DNA of 64,000 nt from Novosphingobium sp. PhB57 (lineage in GTDB: Bacteria; Pseudomonadota; Alphaproteobacteria; Sphingomonadales; Sphingomonadaceae). How positions within the stretch are numbered: position 1 is the first letter of the stretch; each line of letters starts with the position of its first letter. A program made the translations under genes and the position numbers. Below the pieces are notes generated by a model. That model was not told the origin of the DNA. It ran no database searches and saw nothing but the letters and a program-made list of their open reading frames with translations. This document shows positions 26,590-34,584 of the stretch, piece after piece. The stretch is taken from NCBI RefSeq assembly GCF_004342985.1, contig NZ_SMBO01000010.1, forward strand, positions 45,912 through 109,911, written 5' to 3'.

Positions 26590-27330
26590 CGTTTAGGCCG
26601 CGTTGGCTCCCTGATCCGGTATGCAATGTGCGCCGTGTTGATCAGGGCCGTGGCGTGGGCGCACATTTCGTATCGGCCGAGACGGAATGACCTCGGTTAT
26701 GTTGCAGGGTGAGCCCTGCCGGACGCGGTGGAAGCCACGCGGCAGAACGTGGATCAGAAAGCGGCGGAAGAGATCTTCCGAGGCCAGTGTCATGACCTGC
26801 TGGCGTTCGGTTCCGTCGCCATGATAATCTTTGAACCCGAACATCACGCCGGCCTCGTCGAAGCAGATGGCCGCCGGTTCGAGAGGGCAACGCGGTGCGG
26901 GTAGCGCAAGAGATAGGCAAACGCCGCCTGCGGCCCGGCGAAGGGCGGCTTGGCATAGACCGTCCAGCGCTTCTTCCGGATCGGCGACAGCTTTCGCAGG
27001 AAGGGGTTGCGTGTCGAGAGGTACGCCAAGGTGCTGGAGAAGGCCAGCTTGCAGCCATCGAGAAACGCCAGTAGGCGGGTGAGGAAGCGTCGGAACAATC
27101 CGCCCAGCACCCGCACCGGCAGCAGGGACGCCTCGCGCGACGAAATCCAGCGTGTGCCCTACAGTGCGATGCCGCCGCCGGGCACGGTCATGTGTACATG
27201 CGGGTGATGGTCCGCGCCGATCCTCCACGTGTGCAGCACGGCTGTGATGCCGATATTGGCGCCAAGATGCTTGGAATCAGCGGCGATGGTCAGCAGTGTG
27301 TCCGCGCCCGTCCTCGTCCCAGCCGGGTCA
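26590..27330 (-). mobile_element. Decayed IS91-family transposase
   Basis: On the reverse strand, pieces of a Y1/Y2-HUH transposase appear in different frames: SKHLGANIGITAVLHTW, then HPHVHMTVPGGGIAL with the HUH-type His residues, ISSREASLLPVRVLGGLFRR, KKRWTVYAKPPFAGPQAAFA, and finally GVMFGFKDYHGDG with VMTLASEDLFRRFLIHVLPR. An in-frame TAG after GGGIAL and at least two frameshifts make it inactive. The N-terminal zinc-finger part and both element ends were not found. IS91 elements move by rolling circle and often carry neighbouring DNA, which may explain the truncated genes on both sides. Confidence 0.75.
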
Positions 27331-27370
27331 TAAGCAGAATGTCCGCCCGTGGACTCGCTAAATTTTTAAT

Positions 27371-27624
27371 CGAACGCGGACGACAATCCCTATCTTATCC
27401 GCAGCCGAGCTTATGTCCAGCTTGGTGCCATGGGCGAACTCGTCCTTGGCAAGGTCAGCTTGTTCGTGAACGCGGAGAACCTGCTCAATGTCCGGCAGAC
27501 CCATCACCATCCTCTACTTCTCCGCAGTCGCGCGCCGACAGGTGCGTGGATGGTCGCTGCTCGGGCGCCGACTGACGGCTTCGTCCTCAATGGGGGCGTA
27601 CGGTTCCGGTTTGGCGAGGAGTAG
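27371..27624 (+). pseudogene. C-terminal remnant of a TonB-dependent receptor
   Basis: About 84 codons in one frame read NPYLIRSRAYVQLGAMGELV, then SLFVNAENLLNVRQTHHHPL and finally GFVLNGGVRFRFGEE: the last strands of a TonB-dependent receptor. An in-frame TAA just upstream and the IS91 remnant before it show that the rest of the gene is gone. It overlaps the convergent CDF transporter end by 38 bp. In sphingomonads receptors of this type (metal-related) are often near metal efflux genes, so the lost gene may have belonged with the CDF unit. Confidence 0.68.
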
Positions 27625-28255
27625 CATGACTGTGGTCAAGGCTTTTTAACTCCAGCCATGCCTGGCGAATGATCTGCCAACCGCCCGAGACGCCAAGACC
27701 GGCCAGCACTGCCGCGACGGCGATGTCGGGCCAAGCCGTTCCGGTGCCGAAGACGCCCAGTGCAGCCGCAACCACTGCAATGTTGCCGATCGCGTCGTTG
27801 CGCGAGCATATCCAGACCGATCTGCGGTTGGCGTCGCCTTCCCGGTGCCGCCACAGCATGACGGCGCAGATCAGGTTGGCGACGAGCGCGACAACGCCGA
27901 TGATGCCCATGGTCTCGGCCGTAGGCAGCGTTCCGTGTGCCGCCATCCACGCCGTGCTGGCGATGATCCAGATGCCCAGAAACAGTAACGACAAGCCTTT
28001 GGCGAGCGCTGCGCGGGCGCGCCAGCGCAGCGCAAGTCCGGCGACACCGAGGCTGATGGCATAGTTGGCCGCATCGCCCAAAAAATCGAGCGCGTCAGCC
28101 TTGAGCGATGCTGACCCAGCCGTGACGCCAGCGACGACTTCGACGCCAAACATGCCAGCGTTGATGATCAGCGCGATCCACAGGGCGCGTCGCCAGACGC
28201 GATCGTCTGTCTGTCCGCCATTTTCTGATGTTCCGCCGCAGCAGCCGCCAGCCAT
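27587..28255 (-). CDS. Cation diffusion facilitator-type metal transporter (short form)
   Basis: A 222-residue inner-membrane protein with six helices. ADALDFLGDAANYAISLG carries the metal-site Asp residues of helix 2, and SVWICSRNDAIGNIAVV carries those of helix 5. The N-terminus AGGCCGGTSENGG has a Cys pair that may bind metal. The usual C-terminal cytoplasmic domain of CDF proteins (about 80 residues) is missing; short forms of this kind are known beside MerR regulators. It should export Zn, Cd, Co or a similar ion in exchange for protons. A MerR gene is divergent, with a MerR-type promoter between the two. Confidence 0.93.
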   Translation of the reverse strand: MAGGCCGGTSENGGQTDDRVWRRALWIALIINAGMFGVEVVAGVTAGSASLKADALDFLGDAANYAISLGVAGLALRWRARAALAKGLSLLFLGIWIIASTAWMAAHGTLPTAETMGIIGVVALVANLICAVMLWRHREGDANRRSVWICSRNDAIGNIAVVAAALGVFGTGTAWPDIAVAAVLAGLGVSGGWQIIRQAWLELKSLDHSHATPRQTGTVRPH

Positions 28256-28284
28256 GTGCCATCTCCTTTTCTTCTCGATGACAG

Positions 28285-28317
28285 GCTATATGAGGCCTGT
28301 AGCAACTACAGGGTCAA
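28285..28317 (-). promoter_or_regulatory. MerR-type promoter for the metal transporter
   Basis: On the minus strand, -35 TTGACC (28317-28312) is followed after about 20 bp by an AT-rich -10 (TATAGC, 28290-28285). The spacer holds the perfect dyad CCTGTAG-CAA-CTACAGG at 28296-28312. Overlong spacing with a central dyad is the hallmark of metal-responsive MerR promoters, where the activator twists the DNA to align the elements. Confidence 0.65.
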
Positions 28318-28321
28318 GAGC

Positions 28322-28726
28322 ATGGCGTTGACGATCGGGGAAATGGGCAAGGCGACCAACACGAAGATCGAGACGATCCGCTATTATGAGAAGATAGGCC
28401 TGCTGCCTAAGCCCGCCCGCACGTCGAGCAACTACCGGGACTATGGGCAAGCTGAACTTGGCCGCCTGTCTTTCATACGACGATCCCGTGACCTCGGCTT
28501 TTCATTGGATAAAGTGCGCGCGCTCCTTGGCGTTTCCGACGAAAAAAGCTGCAACTGCGCTGGAATCGACCGGATTGCCAGCCAGCACCTGCTGGAGGTG
28601 GATCGCAAGATTGCGGACCTCCGTGCCCTGCGGCGCGAGCTGAAGGCAGTGATCGATTCCTGCGATGGCGGCACTGTCGCTGAATGCCGGATCATTGAAG
28701 CTTTGGGGCCAGTCGCATCTACATAA
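28322..28726 (+). CDS. MerR-family metal-responsive regulator
   Basis: A 134-residue activator. The N-terminal winged helix is IGEMGKATNTKIETIRYYEK with IGLLPKPARTSSNYRDY. The likely metal ligands are Cys77 and Cys79 (SCNC), Cys114 (DSCDGG) and Cys122 (AECR), a spacing close to the Zn/Cd/Pb sensors ZntR, CadR and PbrR. It should activate the divergent CDF transporter when metal is in excess. Start chosen at 28322, where MALTIGEMGK begins; the longer frame from 28256 would run through the promoter. Confidence 0.92.
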   Translation: MALTIGEMGKATNTKIETIRYYEKIGLLPKPARTSSNYRDYGQAELGRLSFIRRSRDLGFSLDKVRALLGVSDEKSCNCAGIDRIASQHLLEVDRKIADLRALRRELKAVIDSCDGGTVAECRIIEALGPVAST

Positions 28727-28839
28727 TTGCAGGTTTTCGCGCCAAAAGCTGAGGCCATCGCCCGGATTGCCACGTCCGGAGTTGGTCGGGCACTGTCAGC
28801 GGCCAAGCGCCCAGATCGGGCGCTTGGCGATAATTTTGA

Positions 28840-29820
28840 TCAGATGGCAATTCCCGCGACTTCGCATGCGAGCGGTTCCAATTCGGCCATGGCGGTCTGA
28901 TCGAGCGCCAGAGACGCGGCCGCCACGTTCTCCTGCAGGCGCCTGTGGCTCCGCGTTCCGGGTATCGGCGAGACAGCGGCCCCAAGTTCACCGGCCTTGG
29001 CATAAAGCCAGGCGATCGCGACCTGCGCCGAAGTGACGCCCTGCCCTGCGGCGATCCCTTCGATCTTGGCGACAAGGCGCATGTTCGCCTCCCGATTCTC
29101 GGCAGAGAAGCGCGGGAAGTAGGAACGTGCATCTCCTGCGCTCAGGTTTTCGGCAAGGGTCTGGCCGGTGAGCATTCCTCGTCCGAGCGGCGAATAGGGT
29201 ACGAGCGTGACCCCAAGATTTACAGCCGCAGGCACGATTTCTGCCTCGATATCGCGGGTGAAGATCGACCATTCCGACTGAAGCGCGGCAATTGGGTGAA
29301 CGGCGTGCGCCTCGCGCAGCTCTTGCGCGCCGACTGCGGAAAGACCCAAGGCACGCACTTTGCCCTCCGCAACGAGGTCCGCCATTGCTCCGATCGATTC
29401 CGCGAGCGGCACATCGGTGCTGCGGCGATGCATGTAGTAGAGATCGATGACCTCGATGCCGAGGCGTTGGAGCGAGTTATCGGCTGCTTGGCGGATGAAT
29501 TCCGGGCGATTGTCGAGGCTCCAGTTATCCGGCCTCTCAGGCGTCCGGGCATAGCCGAACTTAGTCGCGATCACCGCCCGCCCCCGGTTTGCCTGAATGA
29601 AGGACGCCAGGAAGCGCTCGTTCTCACCCATACCGTAGACGTCTGCGGTGTCGAACATCGTGACGCCCAGTTCGAGCGCCAGCTCCAGTGTGGCAAGGGA
29701 TTCGGTTTCATCGGTATCGCCGTAGAATTCGCTCATGCCCATGCAGCCCAGGCCCTGGATGCCGATGGCGGGACCGCCGCAACCGAGCGGGATCTGCGGA
29801 AGACGATTTATGCCAGTCAT
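28840..29820 (-). CDS. Aldo/keto reductase
   Basis: A 326-residue NADPH-dependent reductase with a TIM-barrel fold. The catalytic tetrad is visible: Asp57 (FDTAD), Tyr62 (VYG), Lys87 (ATKFGY) and His131 (YMHR). The C-terminal cofactor motif PIPGTRSHRRLQENV is present. It resembles the YakC/pyridoxal-reductase-like group that reduces aldehydes and ketones. GGAG lies 7 bases before the ATG. The MerR gene is divergent and a MerR-type promoter lies between, so expression is probably induced by a drug-like or redox-active compound. Confidence 0.94.
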   Translation of the reverse strand: MTGINRLPQIPLGCGGPAIGIQGLGCMGMSEFYGDTDETESLATLELALELGVTMFDTADVYGMGENERFLASFIQANRGRAVIATKFGYARTPERPDNWSLDNRPEFIRQAADNSLQRLGIEVIDLYYMHRRSTDVPLAESIGAMADLVAEGKVRALGLSAVGAQELREAHAVHPIAALQSEWSIFTRDIEAEIVPAAVNLGVTLVPYSPLGRGMLTGQTLAENLSAGDARSYFPRFSAENREANMRLVAKIEGIAAGQGVTSAQVAIAWLYAKAGELGAAVSPIPGTRSHRRLQENVAAASLALDQTAMAELEPLACEVAGIAI

Positions 29821-29849
29821 TGAAGAACTCCAGATATTGACAGGCAGGA

Positions 29850-29880
29850 CCTATAAGTGTGGAGTATGGTCAATGGTCAA
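29850..29880 (-). promoter_or_regulatory. MerR-type promoter for the aldo/keto reductase
   Basis: On the minus strand TTGACC (29880-29875) and TATAGG (29855-29850) are separated by 19 bp, the long spacing typical of MerR-controlled promoters. A second TTGACC lies 7 bp nearer. An imperfect dyad GACC...GGTC spans 29848-29871. The site lies just upstream of the MerR start at 29890. Confidence 0.55.
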
Positions 29881-29889
29881 GACACCTTC

Positions 29890-30288
29890 ATGCTGATTTC
29901 GCAGTTCGCCAGGACGGCCGGACTATCGGTCGACACGGTGCGGTTCTACATCGCCAAAGGTCTCCTGAAGCCCGAGCGCAGTGCGAGGAAGGGCGGCGCC
30001 AATCCCTATCAGGTGTTCAGCGCGGACGACGTTACCGCTGCACAGATGATCCGGCTGCAACAGTCGCTGGGATACTCACTCGCAGAGATCGGCGCGCTGG
30101 CAGAGGAATACCGCCGGGGCGCCGGCTCGCCGGAGCGGACCGGAGAAGTCCTGCGCAAGCAGATCGTCAGGCTTGAGGAACGCCAGCGCGAACTCGATGC
30201 CGCATTGGCGTTCCTCAAGGGCAAACTGGCATGGGTGGAAGCAGGCCAGCCCGGCACAGCCCCTCAGCCCAACACCTACCTTTGCTGA
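29890..30288 (+). CDS. MerR-family regulator of the aldo/keto reductase
   Basis: A 132-residue MerR protein. LISQFARTAGLSVDTVRFYI and KGLLKPERSARKGGANPYQVF form the winged helix, and the second half is a coiled coil (LRKQIVRLEERQRELDAALAFL). No conserved cysteine cluster is seen apart from the last residue, so it is not an obvious metal sensor; an organic ligand is more likely. The start at 29890 keeps the divergent promoter outside the gene; in-frame GTG 29857 and ATG 29866 lie upstream. It ends 13 bp inside the convergent epimerase gene. Confidence 0.9.
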   Translation: MLISQFARTAGLSVDTVRFYIAKGLLKPERSARKGGANPYQVFSADDVTAAQMIRLQQSLGYSLAEIGALAEEYRRGAGSPERTGEVLRKQIVRLEERQRELDAALAFLKGKLAWVEAGQPGTAPQPNTYLC

Positions 30289-31322
30289 TCCCCGCCGGCG
30301 GAAGCGAGGCGCTTGAGTTCCGCCATGCCTTCGTCGACCGAAACCACAGGGGTATATCCGAGATCGCGCTTGGCCTTGGTGATGTCGAGCGTCACCTCGA
30401 CGGCCATCGTCGCCAGATCCTGCCGTGTCACAGGCGTCTTGATACGGCCCCCGGAAAGCCGTGCCGCGAACTCGCCCGCCCGGGCTACGGTGCCGACCAG
30501 CCAGGACGGCACTACCTTTTCGGGGGGATCGATCCCCTGCGTTTCCAGCAAGCGGGAGACAAAGCTGCGGAATGTCGTGGGTTCTCCATCGGTGATGAAG
30601 TAAGCCTCGCCCGCCCGGCCCTTCAGCAGCGCCAGTTCGATGCCATGGCAGACATTGGCGACATGCGTGACTGACGTCAGGTATTCGCCGCCGTTGATCC
30701 AGGCCATCTGCCCCGAACGAGCGGCTTGTGTCAGGATCGGCAAGGCGGTCGTGTCGTCGCGCCCCCAGACGAAGCGCGGCCGCACGATGACAGCCTCGAA
30801 GCCATTACCGCTCTGCGCCCGTACAATCCGCTCCGCTTCGGCCTTGGTACGCGAGTAGGCCCCGGGAAAGCGCGAAGGCACCGCCAGGTTCTCATCGACA
30901 TTGATCAGCGCCCGGCCGCCCAGAAGCACCGATTCCGTGCTGACATGCACTGCCCGCCGCACACCTGCCTGCCGGGCCATGGCAAATATGGCCCGGGTTC
31001 CCTCAACATTGACCTGGACATGCTCGGGCGTCTCTGGACCGTGGCTCGTATGGGCCGCAGCGTGGACCAGCGAGCGGCATCCTTTCATCGCCTCGGTCAC
31101 GGCCGGGCTGGAAAGCTGGGCGACAATGGGCCTTGCGCCGAGCACGCGGACCACATCGGCGGACTGCTGCGAGCGAACGAGGGCGACAACCTTGAAGCCC
31201 TTGGCGACGAAATGGCGGATCAGGTTCCGCCCGAGATAGCCGTTGCCCCCGGTCACAAAGAGCGGGGACAGCAGTTCTGGATCGGAGGCGCGATCACCTC
31301 CGATGGCTTGAAAGTCTTTCAT
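30276..31322 (-). CDS. NAD-dependent epimerase/dehydratase-family protein (3-beta-HSD-like)
   Basis: A 348-residue extended SDR. The cofactor motif is FVTGGNGYLGRNLI and the active-site pair is YSRTK; HVSTESVLLGG is the Ser-bearing strand. The C-terminal part (YFITDGEPTTFRSFVSRLL) matches the 3-beta-hydroxysteroid dehydrogenase/isomerase and NSDHL-like group, so a hydroxylated cyclic compound is a possible substrate. The Met at 31322 is preferred; the longer frame would need a TTG inside the TetR gene. It follows the TetR gene by 43 bp on the same strand, so they share a promoter. Confidence 0.9.
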   Translation of the reverse strand: MKDFQAIGGDRASDPELLSPLFVTGGNGYLGRNLIRHFVAKGFKVVALVRSQQSADVVRVLGARPIVAQLSSPAVTEAMKGCRSLVHAAAHTSHGPETPEHVQVNVEGTRAIFAMARQAGVRRAVHVSTESVLLGGRALINVDENLAVPSRFPGAYSRTKAEAERIVRAQSGNGFEAVIVRPRFVWGRDDTTALPILTQAARSGQMAWINGGEYLTSVTHVANVCHGIELALLKGRAGEAYFITDGEPTTFRSFVSRLLETQGIDPPEKVVPSWLVGTVARAGEFAARLSGGRIKTPVTRQDLATMAVEVTLDITKAKRDLGYTPVVSVDEGMAELKRLASAGGDQQR

Positions 31323-31365
31323 GGAATTTTCTGCCTTGTAGGTTACGGGCAAAGGCCCGGCACGA

Positions 31366-31920
31366 TCAGCCCGGAGGGCCGGATGCAAGCCAGCGGATAT
31401 CCTCGAGCAGCGCTTCGCGCTCTTCGATGGACCATTGGTGGTAATCTAAGGTTTCGAGCAACTTGAGGCCCTCGAGCGCGAGATAGGCGAGCATCGGGCC
31501 TCTGGACGGCCCCGCCTCCTCGCAAATGCGGTCGATCACGGCGGTCTGGTTCTTCTGGATGGCAGCGCGCAGCGAGCGGTCCTGAGCCAGCGCCGCGCAG
31601 ATGTTCAGCGCGACCGCGCGAAACTCGTCGGGAAATGGCTGGCTTGCTGCGGATATCCGCCCCTTCATCGTCGCATTGTCACTGCCCTCGAAGGGTTCTG
31701 CAGCTGCCTGGTTGAAGGCATTGTCGCGCACGACCGCGCGTTCGACCATGGCCTCTATCAGGGTCTGCTTGGTGCCGTAGTCGTACACCACGCTACCCTT
31801 GCTGATCCCAGCCTCCTGAGCGACGCCGTCCAGCGTCAGGCGCGCCGCACCTACCCTTGAAACGACGACTTCGGCCGCATCGAGAATGCGGTTCTGATCG
31901 ATACTCTTCTTGCGGCCCAT
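31366..31920 (-). CDS. TetR-family regulator
   Basis: A 184-residue regulator. MGRKKSIDQNRILDAAEVVV and LTLDGVAQEAGISKGSVVYDYGTKQTLIEAMV (the latter from about residue 28 to 60) give the DNA-binding domain. The C-terminal domain is of the TetR_C_37-like type (AYLALEGLKLLE). It heads a two-gene unit with the epimerase/dehydratase and probably represses it through the large palindrome right upstream of its start codon. Confidence 0.92.
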   Translation of the reverse strand: MGRKKSIDQNRILDAAEVVVSRVGAARLTLDGVAQEAGISKGSVVYDYGTKQTLIEAMVERAVVRDNAFNQAAAEPFEGSDNATMKGRISAASQPFPDEFRAVALNICAALAQDRSLRAAIQKNQTAVIDRICEEAGPSRGPMLAYLALEGLKLLETLDYHQWSIEEREALLEDIRWLASGPPG

Positions 31921-31922
31921 TG

Positions 31923-31968
31923 GCGTCGTCCATTTATATCTGACCGGACGGATATAAATGGACGACGC
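31923..31968. promoter_or_regulatory. 46-bp perfect palindrome upstream of TetR
   Basis: Arms GCGTCGTCCATTTATATC (31923-31940) and its exact reverse complement (31951-31968) flank the 10-bp centre TGACCGGACG. It begins 2 bp upstream of the TetR start codon. The inner part ATATC-N10-GATAT looks like a TetR operator, but 18-bp exact arms are longer than a repressor needs. No other strand gene borders it on the right for 300 bp. Confidence 0.7.
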
Positions 31969-32277
31969 TCGACCGTCAATTGCAGATCGGCCTGTTTAGG
32001 CATCCGGAGGCCCAGTGGCAGCAGGTCAGATAAACAACCATGGCTGTAGCACCCTGCTCTCACCGTTCGGAGGCTTGGACAGTTTTGCCGCTGCTGGATC
32101 CAAAGCAGTCGGTCTCCCCTAGAGGTGAAAAATCGGCGATTAAATGACCGATAAGGGTCGGCGTGGTGGGCAAGGCCCGGGACGTTGCTACAGCTAGCCG
32201 CCACTACAGGGAAGTCTGGAAACCCCGAAACCGGTCGTGCGTGTAGACTGCTGTGACGACGGATTCGACGATGAACG
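31969..32277. other. Gene-free gap with a dispersed repeat
   Basis: About 310 bp between the TetR palindrome and the Sel1 gene end. No coding frame is supported. It holds one copy of the dispersed GAAAAAT...AAGGGTCG repeat at 32127-32161. Confidence 0.4.
32127..32161 (+). repeat. Dispersed intergenic repeat, copy A
   Basis: GAAAAATCGGC at the left and CCGATAAGGGTCGG at the right, 35 bp in total. The same outer motifs recur in other intergenic gaps of this window. Confidence 0.4.
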
Positions 32278-33309
32278 TCAGAGACCAGGCTGCCTGGAGC
32301 TGTCTATTGCTTTTGAGGCGGTCGCCGCAGCGTACGCATTGGCGAGTGCCTTCCTCGCCTTGCCGGCAAAGGATGCCTGCGGGTCGAGCTTCAGTGATCG
32401 TTCAAACAAGGCGATCGCGCGGACAAAGTCGCGATCTCGACCGCTCCCCTCTTGATAGGCCTTGCCCAGCATGAGGCAGCTCTCCGGATCGCCGAGGCTG
32501 CATGCCTTGTCGAACAAGTCGAGGGCATAGCCCCGGTCTTTGGTCACTTCATGGCGCTGATGGATCATCATGGCCAGGTTCCCGCAGGCGCTTGCGTCGC
32601 CAGAGCTGCATGATCTGTCGAACAGCGCAGCCGCCTGCCCATAATCGCGAGAGACACCCTGGCCGTCGCGATAGAGGACGCCAAGATTGTAGCATGATTT
32701 TTCATCGTCGCCGTCGCAGCCCTGCATGAACAATCGGGCGGCCTCTTTCTGGTCACGAGGCAGGCCCTTGCCCAGCGAGAGGGCGGCGCCCAGGTTCATG
32801 CATCCATCCGGCGACCCGTTGTCGCAGGCTTGCCTGAAGAGGGCGGCAGCACGGTGCTCATCCTTCGCGACCCCATCCCCGTGAATATAGGCTAGGCCGA
32901 GGTTTGAGCAGCCGTTGGCATTGCCGCCGTCGCAAGCCTGGGCATAATAAGCAGCCGCCCGGTCCATCGACAGCGCAGCACCCTGTCCTTGCCCATAGGC
33001 GAACCCGGCCATGGAGCAGCTTGCCATATTGCCGAGCCTGCATGCCTTTATGGTCAGGTCTGTTGCCCGAACCAAGTCACGCGCGACATCTCGACCTTCA
33101 CGGTATCGGTTGCTTAGTTCGAAACAGCTGCCGGCATCATCCTCTTCGCAGCGGGTGGCGAGGGTCGACGCGGAAGCCGGGGCTTCATCGAGTGGCAAAT
33201 CGGGATCGGCTTCCTGCGTCGCTGCGGCGGCCTCCTGCGACCGCACAGGATGCGCCGTGGATACGACAGCCAGCGTCAGAACGATCATGGGCGTTATGGC
33301 CCACCTCAA
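32278..33309 (-). CDS. Exported Sel1-repeat protein with paired cysteines
   Basis: A 343-residue protein. A signal peptide (to about residue 24) and an acidic linker are followed by seven Sel1-like repeats of about 36 residues, each with a Cys near its start and most with one near its end (for example SCSMAG...QACDGGN), as in the Helicobacter Hcp cysteine-rich proteins, where the pairs form disulfides. Such alpha/alpha solenoids bind other proteins. The frame opens at a TTG overlapping the stop of the previous gene (TTGA), and an ATG seven codons in (33288) is the alternative. It is the last gene of a four-gene leftward run of exported proteins. Confidence 0.88.
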   Translation of the reverse strand: MRWAITPMIVLTLAVVSTAHPVRSQEAAAATQEADPDLPLDEAPASASTLATRCEEDDAGSCFELSNRYREGRDVARDLVRATDLTIKACRLGNMASCSMAGFAYGQGQGAALSMDRAAAYYAQACDGGNANGCSNLGLAYIHGDGVAKDEHRAAALFRQACDNGSPDGCMNLGAALSLGKGLPRDQKEAARLFMQGCDGDDEKSCYNLGVLYRDGQGVSRDYGQAAALFDRSCSSGDASACGNLAMMIHQRHEVTKDRGYALDLFDKACSLGDPESCLMLGKAYQEGSGRDRDFVRAIALFERSLKLDPQASFAGKARKALANAYAAATASKAIDSSRQPGL

Positions 33310-34223
33310 CCGCCTTCCCCATTCGCTCCGCTGCGGACGAGCCGCGCCTGAAAGCGCAGCGATTGCGGTGTAGCCTGCAGCACGTCGATCATGAAGTCGC
33401 CGATTGTGACCGTCTTTTGCGTCTGCGGAAAGCGCATCGGTTGGCCGGAGCCGGCGTGGACAAGGTCGTCGATGCTGTAGCCGCGCTTCTCGAACACCAG
33501 CTCGCCCTCCTTCACGCCGAGATAGGCGATGTCGTAGATCTCGCCCACCACATCCGTGTCGTAATCGCTGGTCGCCGGAATCTGAACGCCCTTCGCATAA
33601 TCGCGTGGCGGGACGATCGCATTGCCTGCTAGCGCGGTCTGCGCCGTGCCGAAGGTGTCGACGCCCGGCGCCTTGGAGCGGATGACCGGCACTTTAGGGT
33701 CGAGGCGCATCCGTTCATGGAGCGCCGCCGGACTCTCCGAAGCCTGGGTATCAGCGATCAGCGCTTCGGCAAACGCTACCTCGTCGATCTGCAGCGGAAA
33801 TCCATCGGCTGCCGTGCGGTCGTCGGCGCAAACGAACTGCCATTGCGCCTCCCCGACCGTGCCGGGCACGACTGCCTCCGGCGCATACGAAACCGCGGCC
33901 TCGTCGAGCCGCTTGTCATCGGTATCATAGCGCATGGCCAGATCCCACGTCTCGGTGCGCTTCTTGCAGTCCGCCTTCATGTAGACACGAATGAGCGCCG
34001 CCGGATTGGCCGGGTCGCGGATCACCTGGCTCGCTTGATAGCGAACGACATCGCCATCGCGCTGGATAGACCCTACATCGACGAACAGTACCCGGTCGGA
34101 GCCCTGTGCGACGAACCACCATTGCGAGGGCCCCGCCTGTACCGCCGTCGGCGCAGCGCCAAGCAGACCGCATAGGAGTGTACCGATCGTCCTGCTCACC
34201 AGATGCTCTCTTCTCGTTGTCAT
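33306..34223 (-). CDS. Exported protein with a surface-adhesin-E-like domain
   Basis: A 305-residue protein with a signal peptide (VSRTIGTLLCGLLGAAPTAV, cleavage near VQA-GP). The next 120 residues (WWFVAQGSDRVLFVDVGSI, YMKADCKKRTETWDLAMRYD, and QWQFVCADD) follow the pattern of the surface-adhesin protein E domain, in which two Cys can form a disulfide. The C-terminal part is not recognised. The Met at 34223 is used; a GTG at 34253 is possible but overlaps the previous gene. The function is unknown; domain and context point to the periplasm or cell surface. Confidence 0.72.
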   Translation of the reverse strand: MTTRREHLVSRTIGTLLCGLLGAAPTAVQAGPSQWWFVAQGSDRVLFVDVGSIQRDGDVVRYQASQVIRDPANPAALIRVYMKADCKKRTETWDLAMRYDTDDKRLDEAAVSYAPEAVVPGTVGEAQWQFVCADDRTAADGFPLQIDEVAFAEALIADTQASESPAALHERMRLDPKVPVIRSKAPGVDTFGTAQTALAGNAIVPPRDYAKGVQIPATSDYDTDVVGEIYDIAYLGVKEGELVFEKRGYSIDDLVHAGSGQPMRFPQTQKTVTIGDFMIDVLQATPQSLRFQARLVRSGANGEGG

Positions 34224-34236
34224 GCGCCTGAGCCTA

Positions 34237-34578
34237 TTATGCATTCGGGGCACCTAATGGCTCAATCGATTTGCTATCTTTCGTGCAAGTGAAGCGCGAT
34301 GCGCGCAGCGGCGCTTTTACGCTGACCGCATCGGCCCGCCAAATCTGCCCCAGGCTCGGGCTGGACGTCATCGCGCTGCGGTCGATCCTCATCCCCGCCT
34401 GAGGGGCCAGCTCGCGCTCGAAAAAGCGGATGCATGCCTGAACGGCGGCATCGGTGATCCCGGGAATCGTGACCTCATCGTCCCGGATGCCGGCCGGCAG
34501 CATTCCCGGGATCCGATCGGCCTTCACCACGTCGTGCGGGAGGGGCGTGGCGGCGAGAAGGAATGCTGTTACGATCAT
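34237..34578 (-). CDS. Small exported protein of unknown function
   Basis: A 113-residue protein with a short hydrophobic N-terminus (MIVTAFLLAATPLPHDVV). I recognise no family. It has a single Cys near the end and the charged stretch IRFFERELAP. It starts 6 bp after the LprI-like gene and ends 13 bp before the next, so it is part of the same tight run, which supports its being expressed. Confidence 0.6.
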   Translation of the reverse strand: MIVTAFLLAATPLPHDVVKADRIPGMLPAGIRDDEVTIPGITDAAVQACIRFFERELAPQAGMRIDRSAMTSSPSLGQIWRADAVSVKAPLRASRFTCTKDSKSIEPLGAPNA

Positions 34579-34584
34579 GTCGCT

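Noticed and set aside
29857..29889. Upstream GTG/ATG starts for the second MerR gene
   Set aside because: They would place the divergent promoter inside the gene, and the family-typical N-terminus begins at 29890.
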